Shown: positions 37,275-45,959 of the stretch, piece after piece
Layout: every line of letters begins with the position of its first letter
How positions within the stretch are numbered: the first letter of the stretch is position 1
Assembly: GCA_019694835.1 (NCBI GenBank)
Contig: JAIBBE010000016.1
Coordinates: 124,001-188,000, forward strand
From: Fimbriimonadaceae bacterium
GTDB taxonomy: Bacteria; Armatimonadota; Fimbriimonadia; Fimbriimonadales; Fimbriimonadaceae
DNA length: 64,000 nucleotides
Reading direction: 5' to 3'
Program-made: the position numbers and the translations under genes
The notes under the pieces: generated by a model
The model's database searches: none
Seen by the model: only the letters and a program-made list of their open reading frames with translations
What the model was told of the DNA's origin: nothing

Positions 37275-37808
37275 CTACGCCCGAACGCGCTCTTCGATCT
37301 GTCGGACGTGCCGCTCGGTGTGTTCTTTGAAGATCGCGAAGCAGTCCGCGACGTTCATTTTGAGGAATTTGAGGAACGGATTGGCAAGTCGGATGGAGGA
37401 GAGGTCTCGTTCCGCCGCGCTCTTTGCCAGGCCGAGCATCTGCTCCTGCTGAGCCTTCCACCGGTCGAAGACGTCGCGCGTATTCGGCCCCGGTCCGGGA
37501 ACGAGCGGTTTGGGTGCAGGAGCATTTCCACTCGGTCCGGCACCCTTGATCAGCATTCGGCCGAGCCACGAATGTCGAACGGGCAGAAGGTCGTCTGATT
37601 TGGGAGTTGCGTCAATGACCAATCGAAGCTTCTCGACATATGGCGCGTTGCTCAACACGAGATGCTCGATCACCCGGTACGGGCTCCACTCGCCGTTCTT
37701 GGACCGGTTCAGTTCAGCGTCCGACCTTCCCTCGAGCGCGGCCTCAACCCGGGCGATCTGCTGAGGTGTGGCGCTGGCGTATTCCTCAAGGAGTTCGCGA
37801 CTGTTCAC
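37275..37808 (-). CDS. DinB-like protein
   Basis: A ~177-residue helical protein of the DinB_2 type (NGEWSPYRVIEHLVLSN near the start and FKEHTERHVRQIEE at the end supply putative metal-binding histidines). The start GTG 37808 is chosen because TAGCCT stands seven bases upstream and the family's first helix begins there (NSRELLEEYASATPQQIARVEAAL, in part); the frame is open further upstream to 38039. It probably shares a transcript with the DCC-family gene downstream. Confidence 0.75.
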   Translation of the reverse strand: MNSRELLEEYASATPQQIARVEAALEGRSDAELNRSKNGEWSPYRVIEHLVLSNAPYVEKLRLVIDATPKSDDLLPVRHSWLGRMLIKGAGPSGNAPAPKPLVPGPGPNTRDVFDRWKAQQEQMLGLAKSAAERDLSSIRLANPFLKFLKMNVADCFAIFKEHTERHVRQIEERVRA

Positions 37809-38027
37809 AGGTCTTAGGCTACCTTCGGTCAATGGAAGCCCGCCCGCTGGTGCTAGGTTGGACATCACTGCCCCCAGACTTGGTGCACGCGAGATAGACT
37901 TTTGAAAGTACCAGACCGCGAGAATGCACCAAGACTGGGTGCGCGAAACGTCGGCCCGACATGCCAACATCAGGCATGGGACTACAGGCCGACATATTCG
38001 TGTCGATTGACGAGGAAGCCAACGCCT

Positions 38028-38393
38028 ATGACACCACACCTGAGCGGTTTTGTCGATCGCGCAGAGTACAAAGACTTCACGCCGCTGGAACTCTCCACCC
38101 TCTGGTCCATCGTGCGTGACACTGAATGGGATGTGGACTCAATGGATGAGTTTGTGTGCCTGCTCGAGGTCGATGGAGGCGCGAGACTCATTCACTCACT
38201 TCCATCGGCGATGATCTCGGAACTGGCGGCATTGCCGCCTGATCGTCTCGCGCCGGTTACCACCGCTGGGGCCGCTACCGAGGAAATGGACTGTAATCCG
38301 GAAGACATCAGGCCCATCGTAGATGACATGGTGCGACTTTCACGCCTCGCTTTGGACTCGGGGCGGGGAGTTTATCTTTGGAATAGTTTGTGA
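38028..38393 (+). CDS. Hypothetical protein
   Basis: A 121-residue acidic protein of no recognised family (GFVDRAEYKDFTPLELSTLW and DTEWDVDSMDEFVCLLE are typical stretches). ATG 38028 has AGGAAG ten bases upstream, which supports this start over the longer frame from 37902. The next gene begins one base after its stop, so the pair is co-translated. Three small unrelated genes in a row here (38028, 38395, 39105) look like accessory content. Confidence 0.55.
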   Translation: MTPHLSGFVDRAEYKDFTPLELSTLWSIVRDTEWDVDSMDEFVCLLEVDGGARLIHSLPSAMISELAALPPDRLAPVTTAGAATEEMDCNPEDIRPIVDDMVRLSRLALDSGRGVYLWNSL

Positions 38394-38394
38394 C

Positions 38395-39048
38395 TTGGAT
38401 TGCTTAGATGGCTGGAATAAACCTTTGGATGCCCTGACGTTAGCCATCGCTCGAAATGCTCCCATCGGAGTGGTTATCGCGGCTTGGTCGGGCAAACTCA
38501 GTCGCATGTACGAATGGGATGTGGAGCGCGACGTCTTCACTCCCGGTCAGTTCGTTAAGGGGCGGGCATCCGTGCTCGCCATATCTCCCGATGGCAAGTA
38601 CGTTGCCTACTATGCCGAGGCTCATCACCGGCGCTTTGAGGCATACGTTGCGGTTTCTCACGTTCCGTATTTCACAGCCCACGCGCTCTTTATGCAGCAT
38701 CACTTGAGCTGGAGGGCAGCGCACTTTGCTTCACACAAGAAGCTTAGGCTACTCGCTGCGGATTATAATCCTATAGTTGCTCGATACGACGATGTCGTCG
38801 AGCGGATAGACCCTGGGTGTCCGTTCAAGATCATACGTTACGGTTGGACCGAACTTCACAAGCGTGGCATCACTATTGAGCATCACAATCGAAGCTGCGT
38901 CGAAGACGATGCGCGTGAACGCCAAGTTGCTCGACAGGGAAGCGAGTTGGTGGAAGTCATGCGGAATGGTCAAAGTCGTACGATCGTGGCGTTTCCCAAG
39001 GAGAAGTTCGAAGAGATCGTCGCACCTGAATGGGCGCAGACTTGGTAA
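38395..39048 (+). CDS. Hypothetical protein
   Basis: A ~217-residue protein of unknown function, with TTG 38395 as the first start after the upstream stop. One internal stretch, VLAISPDGKYVAYYAEAHHRRFEAYVAVS (in part LAISPDGKYVAYYAE), resembles a WD40/beta-propeller blade, but a single blade cannot make a propeller. Codon use is slightly lower in G+C than in the neighbours. The starting point is uncertain because no clear ribosome-binding site exists. Confidence 0.5.
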   Translation: MDCLDGWNKPLDALTLAIARNAPIGVVIAAWSGKLSRMYEWDVERDVFTPGQFVKGRASVLAISPDGKYVAYYAEAHHRRFEAYVAVSHVPYFTAHALFMQHHLSWRAAHFASHKKLRLLAADYNPIVARYDDVVERIDPGCPFKIIRYGWTELHKRGITIEHHNRSCVEDDARERQVARQGSELVEVMRNGQSRTIVAFPKEKFEEIVAPEWAQTW

Positions 39049-39104
39049 CGACCTGAGGTAGTCTCACAGAAGGATATCATGGAATTTAGGACGAACCGTC
39101 TCCG

Positions 39105-39491
39105 ATGTTACTTGCACAGCGGGTCCGCAATGGGCTGATCTGCTACTTCGAGATTGTATCCTCCTATGAGGAACAGCGAGCCTACGAACGTAACGTGCCG
39201 ATCGCTAACGTACCGGCTGAGGTGATTTGCATGTGGGAAGATAGCGTCGACGGCGACCACCTTGATTGGTTCACGGAGCCTGCATTCTCTCCCTCAGAGC
39301 GGGCGGCGATCCGGGAGTTCCACGCCGTCTGGAAGGGAGTGATTGAGGACACGCCGCAATCCCTCCTCGCGCTTTCCGAACTGATCGGAACGGAGCCTTG
39401 GGAACGCCTTCGATTGGCAGCCGAGGCTGCGCTTGGAGTTTTCAACGTTCGAGGGAAGCTCTTTGACGAGCCTGAAATCCTCCCCGACTAG
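39105..39491 (+). CDS. Hypothetical protein
   Basis: A 128-residue acidic protein. The C-terminal half (PSERAAIREFHAVWKG, TPQSLLALSELIGTEPWERL, AALGVFNVRGKL) looks like a helical domain that recurs in uncharacterised bacterial proteins, but I cannot name a family. ATG 39105 starts the frame; an ATG at 39078 in another frame ends after about 20 codons. It follows the two hypotheticals upstream on the same strand. Confidence 0.6.
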   Translation: MLLAQRVRNGLICYFEIVSSYEEQRAYERNVPIANVPAEVICMWEDSVDGDHLDWFTEPAFSPSERAAIREFHAVWKGVIEDTPQSLLALSELIGTEPWERLRLAAEAALGVFNVRGKLFDEPEILPD

Positions 39492-39546
39492 CGCCTAGCT
39501 TCGCGCAGTCTCTGGTCCTTGGTCAAACCCGGCCCCGTAGGCTCGA

Positions 39547-39619
39547 TGAGCGATAAATGGCCAGTTTATCGCTCACGAATCGACGAATTATGAGCGATAA
39601 TAGGGTTGCATATCGCACA
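39547..39619 (+). promoter_or_regulatory. Two operators of the Fic gene with identical geometry
   Basis: Site 1: TGAGCGATA (39547-39555), 11 bases, TATCGCTCA (39567-39575), with the palindrome extending two more bases inward on each side. Site 2: TGAGCGATA (39591-39599), 11 bases, TATCGCACA (39611-39619). The start points are 44 bases apart, about four helical turns. Site 2 covers a GATAAT -10 (39596-39601) and touches the ATG at 39619. Confidence 0.8.
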
Positions 39620-40713
39620 TGGAATGGAACTGGCAGCAACGAGATTGGCCCAACTTCCGCGTTGACCAAGCATGCCTTGCCAATGCAGAAGCCACTTTTC
39701 TGAGGCAAGGCGGCGTGCTCATCGGGGTTTTTAGGCACCTGACCCCACCTGATGAGCAAGAGCTGACGGCGGAGGTGATGACGGGCGAAGCGATGACCAC
39801 CTCAGCAATCGAAGGCGAAATCCTCGATCGTCAGAGCGTGCGCGCATCCATCCTCAGGCACCTTGGCGCCAAGACGGAACCAAGGCGTATCGGCGACCGC
39901 GAACGAGGCATCGCGGAAATGACGATGGACCTCCTGCGCACGTCGCTCGATCCGCTGTCGGATGAGAGCCTGTTCCGGTGGCACCAATCGCTGATGCAGG
40001 GGCGCACCGAGCAGACGGAAGTGGGCACATACCGGACTCACGCCGATCCAATGCAGATCGTCTCCGGGCGAATTGGCGGACAGCGCGTGCACTTTGAAGC
40101 ACCTCCATCGGCTTCGGTGCCCACCGAGATGGAGCAGTTCATGCATTGGTTCAACAGTTCGCATTCGAATACTCCTCCCCTCGCGCGGGCGGCTATTGCG
40201 CATGTGTACTTTGAAAGCATTCATCCCTTCGAAGACGGCAACGGGCGCATCGGAAGGGCAATCGCCGAGAAGGCGTTGGCGCAAGGGCTCGGACATCCGA
40301 GTTTCAGCATGCTCGCCACGGAGATCGAGGCCCGCCATTCGGAGTACTACGCCGCTCTCGAGTCGGCGAGTCACACAATGGAAGTGACCGCATGGTGCCT
40401 GTGGTTTGCCGATGTCGTCCTCGCGGCTCAACAACGAACGCTTACGTGGCTCGAATTCCTCCTTGCGAAGACCAAACTGTTTGATGCGTTGAGAGGACAA
40501 CTCAATGTGCGCCAAGAAAAAGTGCTGCTGCGGATGTTCCGCGAAGGCCCATCGGGTTTCTCGGGAGGGCTGTCAGCGGGCAACTATCAGACGATCACCG
40601 GTGCATCACCTGCGACTGCCGGTCGCGATTTGAGTGAGCTGGTCGCGCTGGGCGCTTTGCAAAAGTCGGGGATCGGCAAGGGAACGCGTTATGAGTTAGT
40701 GATTCAAAGGTGA
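39619..40713 (+). CDS. Fic family protein (DUF4172 type) with self-inhibitory motif
   Basis: A 364-residue Fic protein, predicted to transfer AMP (or another nucleotide moiety) to a target protein. The N-terminal DUF4172 domain holds the class II inhibitory motif TSAIEG (61-66), which blocks ATP binding until released. The catalytic motif HPFEDGNGRIGR is intact at 202-213, His being the catalytic base. The C-terminal ~100 residues form a winged-helix domain (LNVRQEKVLLRMFREGP and YQTITGASPATAGRDLSELVALG). Two palindromes overlap its promoter, which suggests autoregulation by that domain. It may act as a stand-alone toxin or regulator; no antitoxin gene is adjacent. Confidence 0.9.
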   Translation: MEWNWQQRDWPNFRVDQACLANAEATFLRQGGVLIGVFRHLTPPDEQELTAEVMTGEAMTTSAIEGEILDRQSVRASILRHLGAKTEPRRIGDRERGIAEMTMDLLRTSLDPLSDESLFRWHQSLMQGRTEQTEVGTYRTHADPMQIVSGRIGGQRVHFEAPPSASVPTEMEQFMHWFNSSHSNTPPLARAAIAHVYFESIHPFEDGNGRIGRAIAEKALAQGLGHPSFSMLATEIEARHSEYYAALESASHTMEVTAWCLWFADVVLAAQQRTLTWLEFLLAKTKLFDALRGQLNVRQEKVLLRMFREGPSGFSGGLSAGNYQTITGASPATAGRDLSELVALGALQKSGIGKGTRYELVIQR

Positions 40714-41067
40714 CGGCTGACTTCACGAATAAGAGATTCCTGATGTCGCCCGAATCCACATCCAAAGTCGACTCCAAAAAGGTCTCGGCCCGGACCTGAT
40801 CCACTAGAATTCGCACGAAGTCTCTTACAAGCCAACATTGACCAGTACGACCGGGCTATCGATGATGGCTTGCCAATGTTTCGATTTCAGCATCGTCGAG
40901 GCACTGATGATGATGAAAAGTGCGAACTCTTGACAGATGACGAAATCGTAGATCACCTCAAATCGAGACCCTACTGCCGTACCGCCTTGGGAAGCCATCT
41001 ATACCCAAGACAAAGAACGCGACCAGACGTTTCCGGCACACTACCCGAGATCCAATACTATGTTTTG
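40714..41067 (+). other. Gene-free stretch with a possible decayed ORF
   Basis: A 354-base gap. In one frame the section from about 40828 to 41030 reads like protein (IDQYDRAIDDGLPMFRFQ and ELLTDDEIVDHLKSR), then merges into antisense of rtcB. No ribosome-binding site or homologue is recognised, so it may be a remnant. The end of the gap holds the rtcB terminator. Confidence 0.3.
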
Positions 41068-41096
41068 GGGTGGCCTTCCAAACTGGAAGGCCACCC
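41068..41096 (-). terminator. Intrinsic terminator of rtcB
   Basis: Twelve-base stem GGGTGGCCTTCC / GGAAGGCCACCC with a five-base loop. On the minus strand it is followed by CCAAAAC; on the plus strand it directly follows the TTTT. It ends within four bases of the rtcB stop. Confidence 0.65.
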
Positions 41097-41099
41097 ATC

Positions 41100-42299
41100 T
41101 CAGTCCTTGTACGGATCAAACACGTCAGCACCTGCCATCGCGACCCCGATGGGCCTCAGCCGATGCAGAATCCGCACCGTGCCCGCGTGGTGTTCGAGCA
41201 CGTCGTCGAGGTCCTTGTAGACCTCAGGTGCCTCGTCGGCACCGCCGCCCCGCAACTCGATCCCTCGCGCCTTCAAGCCCAGCCGAACCGCGTCCCAGTC
41301 GACGACGCCCTTCGAGATTTGCTCCTTGACTCCCTTGCGCCAACGCGACTTACCCGCCGCCTGGGTTCGGCTCATCACGCGACCGGCACCGTGTACGGTG
41401 CTAAAGAGAGCCTTCTCGGAGTCCTCCGATTCGACGCCCTCCAAGATCACGGAGATTCCTCCCATGTCGGCACCGACGAAGCCCTTCTGGCCCGGAAACG
41501 CCGGAGTGCAGCCCTTGCGGATGACCCAAACCTTGGTCCCGAAGTGATCCTCCAGCCAGGCGAAGTTGTGGTGGTTGTGAATCTCCTCCACACTTCGCGC
41601 GCCGAGGATGCTCAGCACCTTCTCCACGACCACGTCGCGCCCCGCGTAGGCGTATTCTCCCGCGAGGTGCATCGCTTCGATGTAGTCCTCACCGAGTGCC
41701 GATCTCACGTGCAGCAAGGTCGGCGGGGCGTGCATTTCACCGCCGGGCGCAGGATCATCGAACGACCCGCCAGCCGCCATCGCGAGAAAGCCGCTTGCCG
41801 TCTTATGTCCGAATCCGCGGGAGCCGAAGTGGACACCGATCCACAGCGTTCCTTCCTCGTCCTCGAAGAGGTCCACGTAGTGATTGCCCGAGCCGACGGT
41901 TCCAAGCTGATTCGCTGCGCTCTGGATCATCTTGCGCTGCGGCCGGAACGCCGCCTTCTCGATCTTCTCCAAGACCGGATGATCGACCGGCGTGGGATTC
42001 GGACGTCCGAGGCCGAACCCGATTTGCCGCACGATTTCATCCATGACCTTTGCGACGTCGACATGCGACGCGAGCAAGTTGGTCTTGACGGCCTTGTTGC
42101 CGCAGCCGATGTCGTACCCTACGCCGCTTGGCGAGACGAAGTCGACATACGCGACCGCGCCGCCGATGGGCTGCGAGTAGCCGACGTGATGGTCGGCGCA
42201 CAAGACGGCGAACGGCGCTTGCTCCGCGCAGCGCTCGAGTTGCTCTAGGGCCGTCTGGTCGACCGGCCCGAAGGTCTTGATCTGAGTGTATTCATTCAT
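41100..42299 (-). CDS. rtcB: RtcB-type RNA ligase
   Basis: A 399-residue RNA-splicing-ligase family protein that joins 2',3'-cyclic phosphate and 5'-OH RNA ends with GTP and Mn. Metal and active-site motifs: CADHHVGYSQPIGG, GVGYDIGCGNKAVK (Asp and Cys metal ligands), GSGNHYVDL, HFGSRGFGH, and the guanylated His in STVHGAGRVMSRTQA. The sequence is of the short RtcB type that occurs without an archease gene; none is seen here. The true start is ATG 42299 with GGAGG just upstream; the frame stays open to 42869 only through the palindromic element and dxs antisense. Confidence 0.9.
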   Translation of the reverse strand: MNEYTQIKTFGPVDQTALEQLERCAEQAPFAVLCADHHVGYSQPIGGAVAYVDFVSPSGVGYDIGCGNKAVKTNLLASHVDVAKVMDEIVRQIGFGLGRPNPTPVDHPVLEKIEKAAFRPQRKMIQSAANQLGTVGSGNHYVDLFEDEEGTLWIGVHFGSRGFGHKTASGFLAMAAGGSFDDPAPGGEMHAPPTLLHVRSALGEDYIEAMHLAGEYAYAGRDVVVEKVLSILGARSVEEIHNHHNFAWLEDHFGTKVWVIRKGCTPAFPGQKGFVGADMGGISVILEGVESEDSEKALFSTVHGAGRVMSRTQAAGKSRWRKGVKEQISKGVVDWDAVRLGLKARGIELRGGGADEAPEVYKDLDDVLEHHAGTVRILHRLRPIGVAMAGADVFDPYKD

Positions 42300-42320
42300 C
42301 TCCGGCCTCCTATCGAGGCA

Positions 42321-42434
42321 CCGTGGCGCGGCCGTCCCGCCCGCGCTTGGACTACTTTCGGGTCTCACCACTCGTTGGGCCGAAACTAGCCCGAAAAAGT
42401 TCGAGGCAGCGCGGGCGGGACGGCCGCGCCACGG
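42321..42434. repeat. 114-bp inverted-repeat element between dxs and rtcB
   Basis: Perfect 26-base arms at 42321-42346 and 42409-42434, with 62 bases between. Each arm contains the self-complementary GGCGCGGCCGTCCCGCC type sequence. The inner flank (CTTTCGGG and CCCGAAAAAG) shows further complementarity, so the whole can fold as one long hairpin. Confidence 0.85.
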
Positions 42435-42478
42435 GGGTGAGGTGGAATGATACGAGATCGGGAGGTGAGGTCCCGGGA

Positions 42479-44368
42479 CTACGCCTTCTGACCGAGCAAC
42501 GCCGTCGCCGCCCCGACGATGCCCGCCGCGTCCAAACCGACGGAGGCCCGCAGAATGGGCTGGGTGCCGTGCTCGACGAAGGCGTCGGGCAAGGCGAGGA
42601 TCGTGTGGGGAACGTGCCCAAGGCCGTGCGCGTGGAGGATGTCGCGGACCTGCTGGCCAAATCCTCCCGCTTGCACGTTCTCCTCGACCGTGATCAGGCG
42701 TCCGGTATGGCGCACGGAGTCGATGATCGTGTCGGCGTCGATGGGCTTGACGAACCGGGCGTTGATGACGGTCGTCGACAAGCCACGCTCGGCAAGCTCT
42801 GTGGCGGCCTGCCAGGCGGGGCTTACCATCGAGCCGAGGGCGACAATGGTCAAGTCGTTCCCTTCGCAAAGAGTCTCTGAGCGCCCGAACGAGATCGCTG
42901 AGCGGGCTTCGGGCAAACGGTCATCGCTCGAGCCGCGCGGATAGCGGATGGCGAGGGGGCCTTGGTCGAAGGTCGCCGCGAAGTGGGCCATCTGGCGCAG
43001 TTCGGTCGTGTCGCGCGGGGCGATGATCGTCATGTTCGGCAGGCAGGTCAGGTACGAAAGGTCGAACGCACCGTGGTGGGTCGGGCCGTCGTCTCCGACC
43101 AGCCCAGCCCGATCCATGAAGAACCGTACCGGCAGATTCTGGATGCAAACGTCGTGGAGCACCTGATCCCAGCCGCGTTGCAGGAACGTCGAGTAAATCG
43201 CGCAGAAGGGTCGCAGGCCACCAGCGGCGAGACCGGCAGCAAACGTAACTGCATGCTGCTCAGCAATGCCAACGTCGTAGTAGCGATCGGGAAAAGTCTT
43301 GCTGAACTTCGTCAGGCCGGTTCCGTCGGGCATCGCCGCCGTGATCGCGACGACACGCTCGTCTTCCTCCGCGCACTCGATCGCGGCTTCGCCGAAGGCC
43401 TGGGTGTAGGTGACGGGTCCCGCTGCCTTTGCCATCTCGCAGCTTTCGAGATTGAAGGGAACGACGCCGTGCCACTTGCAGGCGTCCTCTTCAGCCACGT
43501 CGTAACCCTTGCCCTTTACCGTCAGGGCGTGAACAAAGACGGGCCCGTTGAGTTCGCGGACATTTCGGAAAATCTCGAGCAGAGTAGCGAGATCGTGTCC
43601 GTCGACGGGACCGATGTACTCCCATCCCATCTCCTCGAAGATCGTGCCGGTGTCCTCGGGCGCGAAGTAGTGGGTGATGCCGTGGCGCAGACCAGCGGCG
43701 ACGCGGGTCATCGGTGACGGAAGCCTCTCCGCGACTCGCTTGGCTCGGTGGGCCAGATCTTGAAGAACCGGTCGGCTGCGAAGGCGTTGCAGATAAGTCG
43801 TCAACGCCCCGACGTTGGGGGCGATGGACATGCGGTTGTCATTCAAGACGACCGTCATATCGGTGCCGAGGTCGCCGCCATGGTTGAGGGCTTCCCAACT
43901 CATTCCGGAACAGATCGCAGCGTCGCCGGTGACGGCGACGACTTTCTCCGTCGTTCCCAGTCGGTCGCGAGCGGCCGCGAATCCGAGGCCAGCCGAAATC
44001 GCGGTCCCCGCGTGCCCGGCGCCAAAGGAGTCCAGTTCGTGCTCGTCGCGCTTGAGGAACCCGGAAAGCCCCTTGTGCTTGCGCAGGGTGTCGAAGCGGT
44101 CCAAACGCCCGGTCAGCATCTTGTGCGGATATGCCTGGTGTCCCGTATCCCAAACGACCTTGTCCGGAGGAAGCGAGTACGCGGCGTACAGGGCAACGGT
44201 CAACTCGACCGTGCCTAGGTTGGAGCTAAAGTGCCCGCCGGTCTGGCTCACCCGTTCAAGAATGGCCCGTCGCACTTCGTCGGCCACCTGCTTGAGTTCC
44301 TTGAGGCTGAACTTGTGGAGGTCGGTCGGCTCGACGATTTGGGAAAGGAGAGGCAGGTTCGCGTCCAT
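42479..44368 (-). CDS. dxs: 1-Deoxy-D-xylulose-5-phosphate synthase
   Basis: First enzyme of the MEP isoprenoid pathway: joins pyruvate and glyceraldehyde-3-phosphate using thiamine diphosphate. The 629-residue protein has GGHFSSNLGTVELTVALY, the substrate-binding GHQAYPHKMLTGR, a thiamine-binding segment VTGDAAICSGMSWEALNHGG ending VVLNDN (the motif usually reads GDGA, here GDAA), and TVKGKGYDVAEED. The C-terminal transketolase halves follow (FMDRAGLVGDDGPTHHG). It is upstream of rtcB, with the palindromic element between. Length is normal. Confidence 0.95.
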   Translation of the reverse strand: MDANLPLLSQIVEPTDLHKFSLKELKQVADEVRRAILERVSQTGGHFSSNLGTVELTVALYAAYSLPPDKVVWDTGHQAYPHKMLTGRLDRFDTLRKHKGLSGFLKRDEHELDSFGAGHAGTAISAGLGFAAARDRLGTTEKVVAVTGDAAICSGMSWEALNHGGDLGTDMTVVLNDNRMSIAPNVGALTTYLQRLRSRPVLQDLAHRAKRVAERLPSPMTRVAAGLRHGITHYFAPEDTGTIFEEMGWEYIGPVDGHDLATLLEIFRNVRELNGPVFVHALTVKGKGYDVAEEDACKWHGVVPFNLESCEMAKAAGPVTYTQAFGEAAIECAEEDERVVAITAAMPDGTGLTKFSKTFPDRYYDVGIAEQHAVTFAAGLAAGGLRPFCAIYSTFLQRGWDQVLHDVCIQNLPVRFFMDRAGLVGDDGPTHHGAFDLSYLTCLPNMTIIAPRDTTELRQMAHFAATFDQGPLAIRYPRGSSDDRLPEARSAISFGRSETLCEGNDLTIVALGSMVSPAWQAATELAERGLSTTVINARFVKPIDADTIIDSVRHTGRLITVEENVQAGGFGQQVRDILHAHGLGHVPHTILALPDAFVEHGTQPILRASVGLDAAGIVGAATALLGQKA

Positions 44369-44410
44369 GGCTTGATCTACCTAACGCCTACGAGTCGGCA
44401 AAGGATTCCG

Positions 44411-44794
44411 TTACTCTAGGTCCTTGGTGGAAATGCCGACCTGCACCGCTTCCAGTACGTTGCCATCGGGGTCGGCAAAGTCGAGGATCACGGCGCCGGG
44501 TATGTCGTGATAGTCGCTGAACAGGGTTGCCCCCGCGGCCTCGAGGCGCGCACGCATGGCCTTGATGTCGGTAGTTCGAACGCCGATGAACCAGCCTTTT
44601 TGGTAGGGCGCGCCGAATGGCGCGGACGCGCCTTCGAGGGGCGGGTGGATTCCAAGCATTCCGTCGCCCACCTTGAAGTCGCTCCAATACGGGCTGATGT
44701 GCCCCGGCTCCAACCCGACGACATCGCGATAGAACGCGACCGACCGGTCCATATCCGAGGTCTGACACCACAGCGTGTGAAATCCGGTGATCAT
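44411..44794 (-). CDS. VOC family protein (glyoxalase/dioxygenase fold)
   Basis: A 127-residue single-domain vicinal oxygen chelate protein. It starts ITGFHTLWCQTSDMDRSVAFYRDVVGLEPG, in part MDRSVAFYRDVVGLEPG, and ends AVILDFADPDGNVLEAVQV, the typical beta-alpha-beta-beta-beta pairs. His and Glu metal positions are compatible with activity, but members include resistance proteins, dioxygenases and epimerases, so the reaction is open. A broken copy of its 5' end lies about 2.4 kb away at 47142-47265. Confidence 0.82.
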   Translation of the reverse strand: MITGFHTLWCQTSDMDRSVAFYRDVVGLEPGHISPYWSDFKVGDGMLGIHPPLEGASAPFGAPYQKGWFIGVRTTDIKAMRARLEAAGATLFSDYHDIPGAVILDFADPDGNVLEAVQVGISTKDLE

Positions 44795-44891
44795 AAGCCG
44801 TAGCATGTCACGGTCATGGGTGAATCGTCAAGCGTGAGCAACTTTAGGGTTCATCGGCGGCGGATGCGGCTCAACCGATGACGCTTGGTGA

Positions 44892-45587
44892 TTACCGATT
44901 TGAACTTGCGAGCCGATCAGCACGTTCTCGAAACTCTCGTATTAGCTCGTCCCATGTCTTAAATGAAGCTTCAGGGCGCCTCTGTTGGTCCATGTCTGAC
45001 CATCCAAGTACGCCGGTCGAACTCAGGGCATCCTTGTCCGAAGCCAGCGAATCCGCAAAATATCGCCACTTGCCAGCAGAGTCAGTGTCGGGCATCCGCA
45101 AATAGAGAGACGAAAGGTAGAGGGTCGAGATTGCAGGAATCAACTTTGGACCAGCCTCGGTCTCAAAAAGGCTTACCTCAAACCGAGACCTTCTTCCATC
45201 GGGAGACGTGAAAACGGCAATGGACGACATATGCCCCTGACCCCTGATTTCGTCCAATTGTCGTTCTGAACTCAGCACGAAGCCTCTCGTTCGAGGCCAG
45301 ATAATCTTCTCGATGAAGCTTCGAGCTTTTACCCGCTCGAACTTACCCCTGGCGTACTCTTCGTCATCGAAATATTTGAGAATGCAATCGGTGTCCTGAC
45401 GTGCGATGCACGCGTGAATCGACTCAGCTCCTTCGACAAGAGTGGGTTGTCGCCTCGTCATGAAGTAGCCGATTGTAGTTAGACCCAGCACTACGACCAA
45501 GGCGATCCACAGCAACCACTTGTGCCGCGATTTGGAGGAAATCGATGACCTAGTGTCTACTCGCACAGTCCCGAACCAGTATTGCAC
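44892..45587 (-). CDS. Single-pass membrane protein, last gene of the redoxin/pseudopilin operon
   Basis: A ~231-residue protein with one transmembrane helix (HKWLLWIALVVVLGLTTIGYF at about 24-44, given in part) and an outer domain of unknown family (ESIHACIARQDTDCILKYF, FIEKIIWPRTRGFVL, DELIREFRERADRL). Two Cys in the outer domain could pair. It starts at GTG 45587, overlapping the end of the Cys-rich gene; a GTG at 45566 would overlap less. Position and direction place it fourth in an operon with a redoxin, a pseudopilin and the Cys-rich protein. Confidence 0.65.
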   Translation of the reverse strand: MQYWFGTVRVDTRSSISSKSRHKWLLWIALVVVLGLTTIGYFMTRRQPTLVEGAESIHACIARQDTDCILKYFDDEEYARGKFERVKARSFIEKIIWPRTRGFVLSSERQLDEIRGQGHMSSIAVFTSPDGRRSRFEVSLFETEAGPKLIPAISTLYLSSLYLRMPDTDSAGKWRYFADSLASDKDALSSTGVLGWSDMDQQRRPEASFKTWDELIREFRERADRLASSNR

Positions 45588-45934
45588 TCAGAGAGATGAG
45601 GCGCGTTCTCCTTCCAAGCGTGACCCCAGAAGTATGTTGAGCCACTACGGCAGCATTGATTGCGCCAGTAGGCTTGAACGCACTGATAGAGGCCGTACGC
45701 GCGGCAGCAACCGGCTGACCAATTCGTGGGTGGTGGCAATAGGGGTGTGCAACTAGCTTCCGGAGCTACGCAGGGATTGGGCATGGTCGGAGGATTTGCG
45801 GGCTGATCCCCACAGGGGAAATCGCCCCCGTCTTCCGGATACTCTGTCGGAAAATCAGCCAGGGCTTCTCGCACTGTCATAAGGAGCGCTAATCCCACTG
45901 CCAAACCGACGATTCGAAGGACATACTTAGTCAT
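45557..45934 (-). CDS. Secreted Cys-rich small protein
   Basis: A 125-residue protein with a signal peptide (TKYVLRIVGLAVGLALLMTVREALA) and about 98 mature residues. These hold ten Cys in the pattern C..C..C..CC..C..CC..C..C, Pro-rich at the start (PANPPTMPNPC) and Trp/Tyr-rich later (YRNQCC-type QAYWRNQCC, STYFWGHAW). No family is recognised. Start ATG 45934 has GGAG eight bases upstream. Its neighbour two genes upstream is a membrane-anchored redoxin with C-S-S-C, which could form or repair its disulfides. That link is an inference. Confidence 0.7.
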   Translation of the reverse strand: MTKYVLRIVGLAVGLALLMTVREALADFPTEYPEDGGDFPCGDQPANPPTMPNPCVAPEASCTPLLPPPTNWSAGCCRAYGLYQCVQAYWRNQCCRSGSTYFWGHAWKENAPHLSECNTGSGLCE

Positions 45935-45959
45935 CTGTTTCTCCATGTTGTCTTTGTCA

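Noticed and set aside
40870..41220. Open frame of 116 codons before rtcB
   Set aside because: Its second half is antisense of rtcB and crosses the rtcB terminator. The first half may be a decayed gene, noted as such, but a working gene is not supported.
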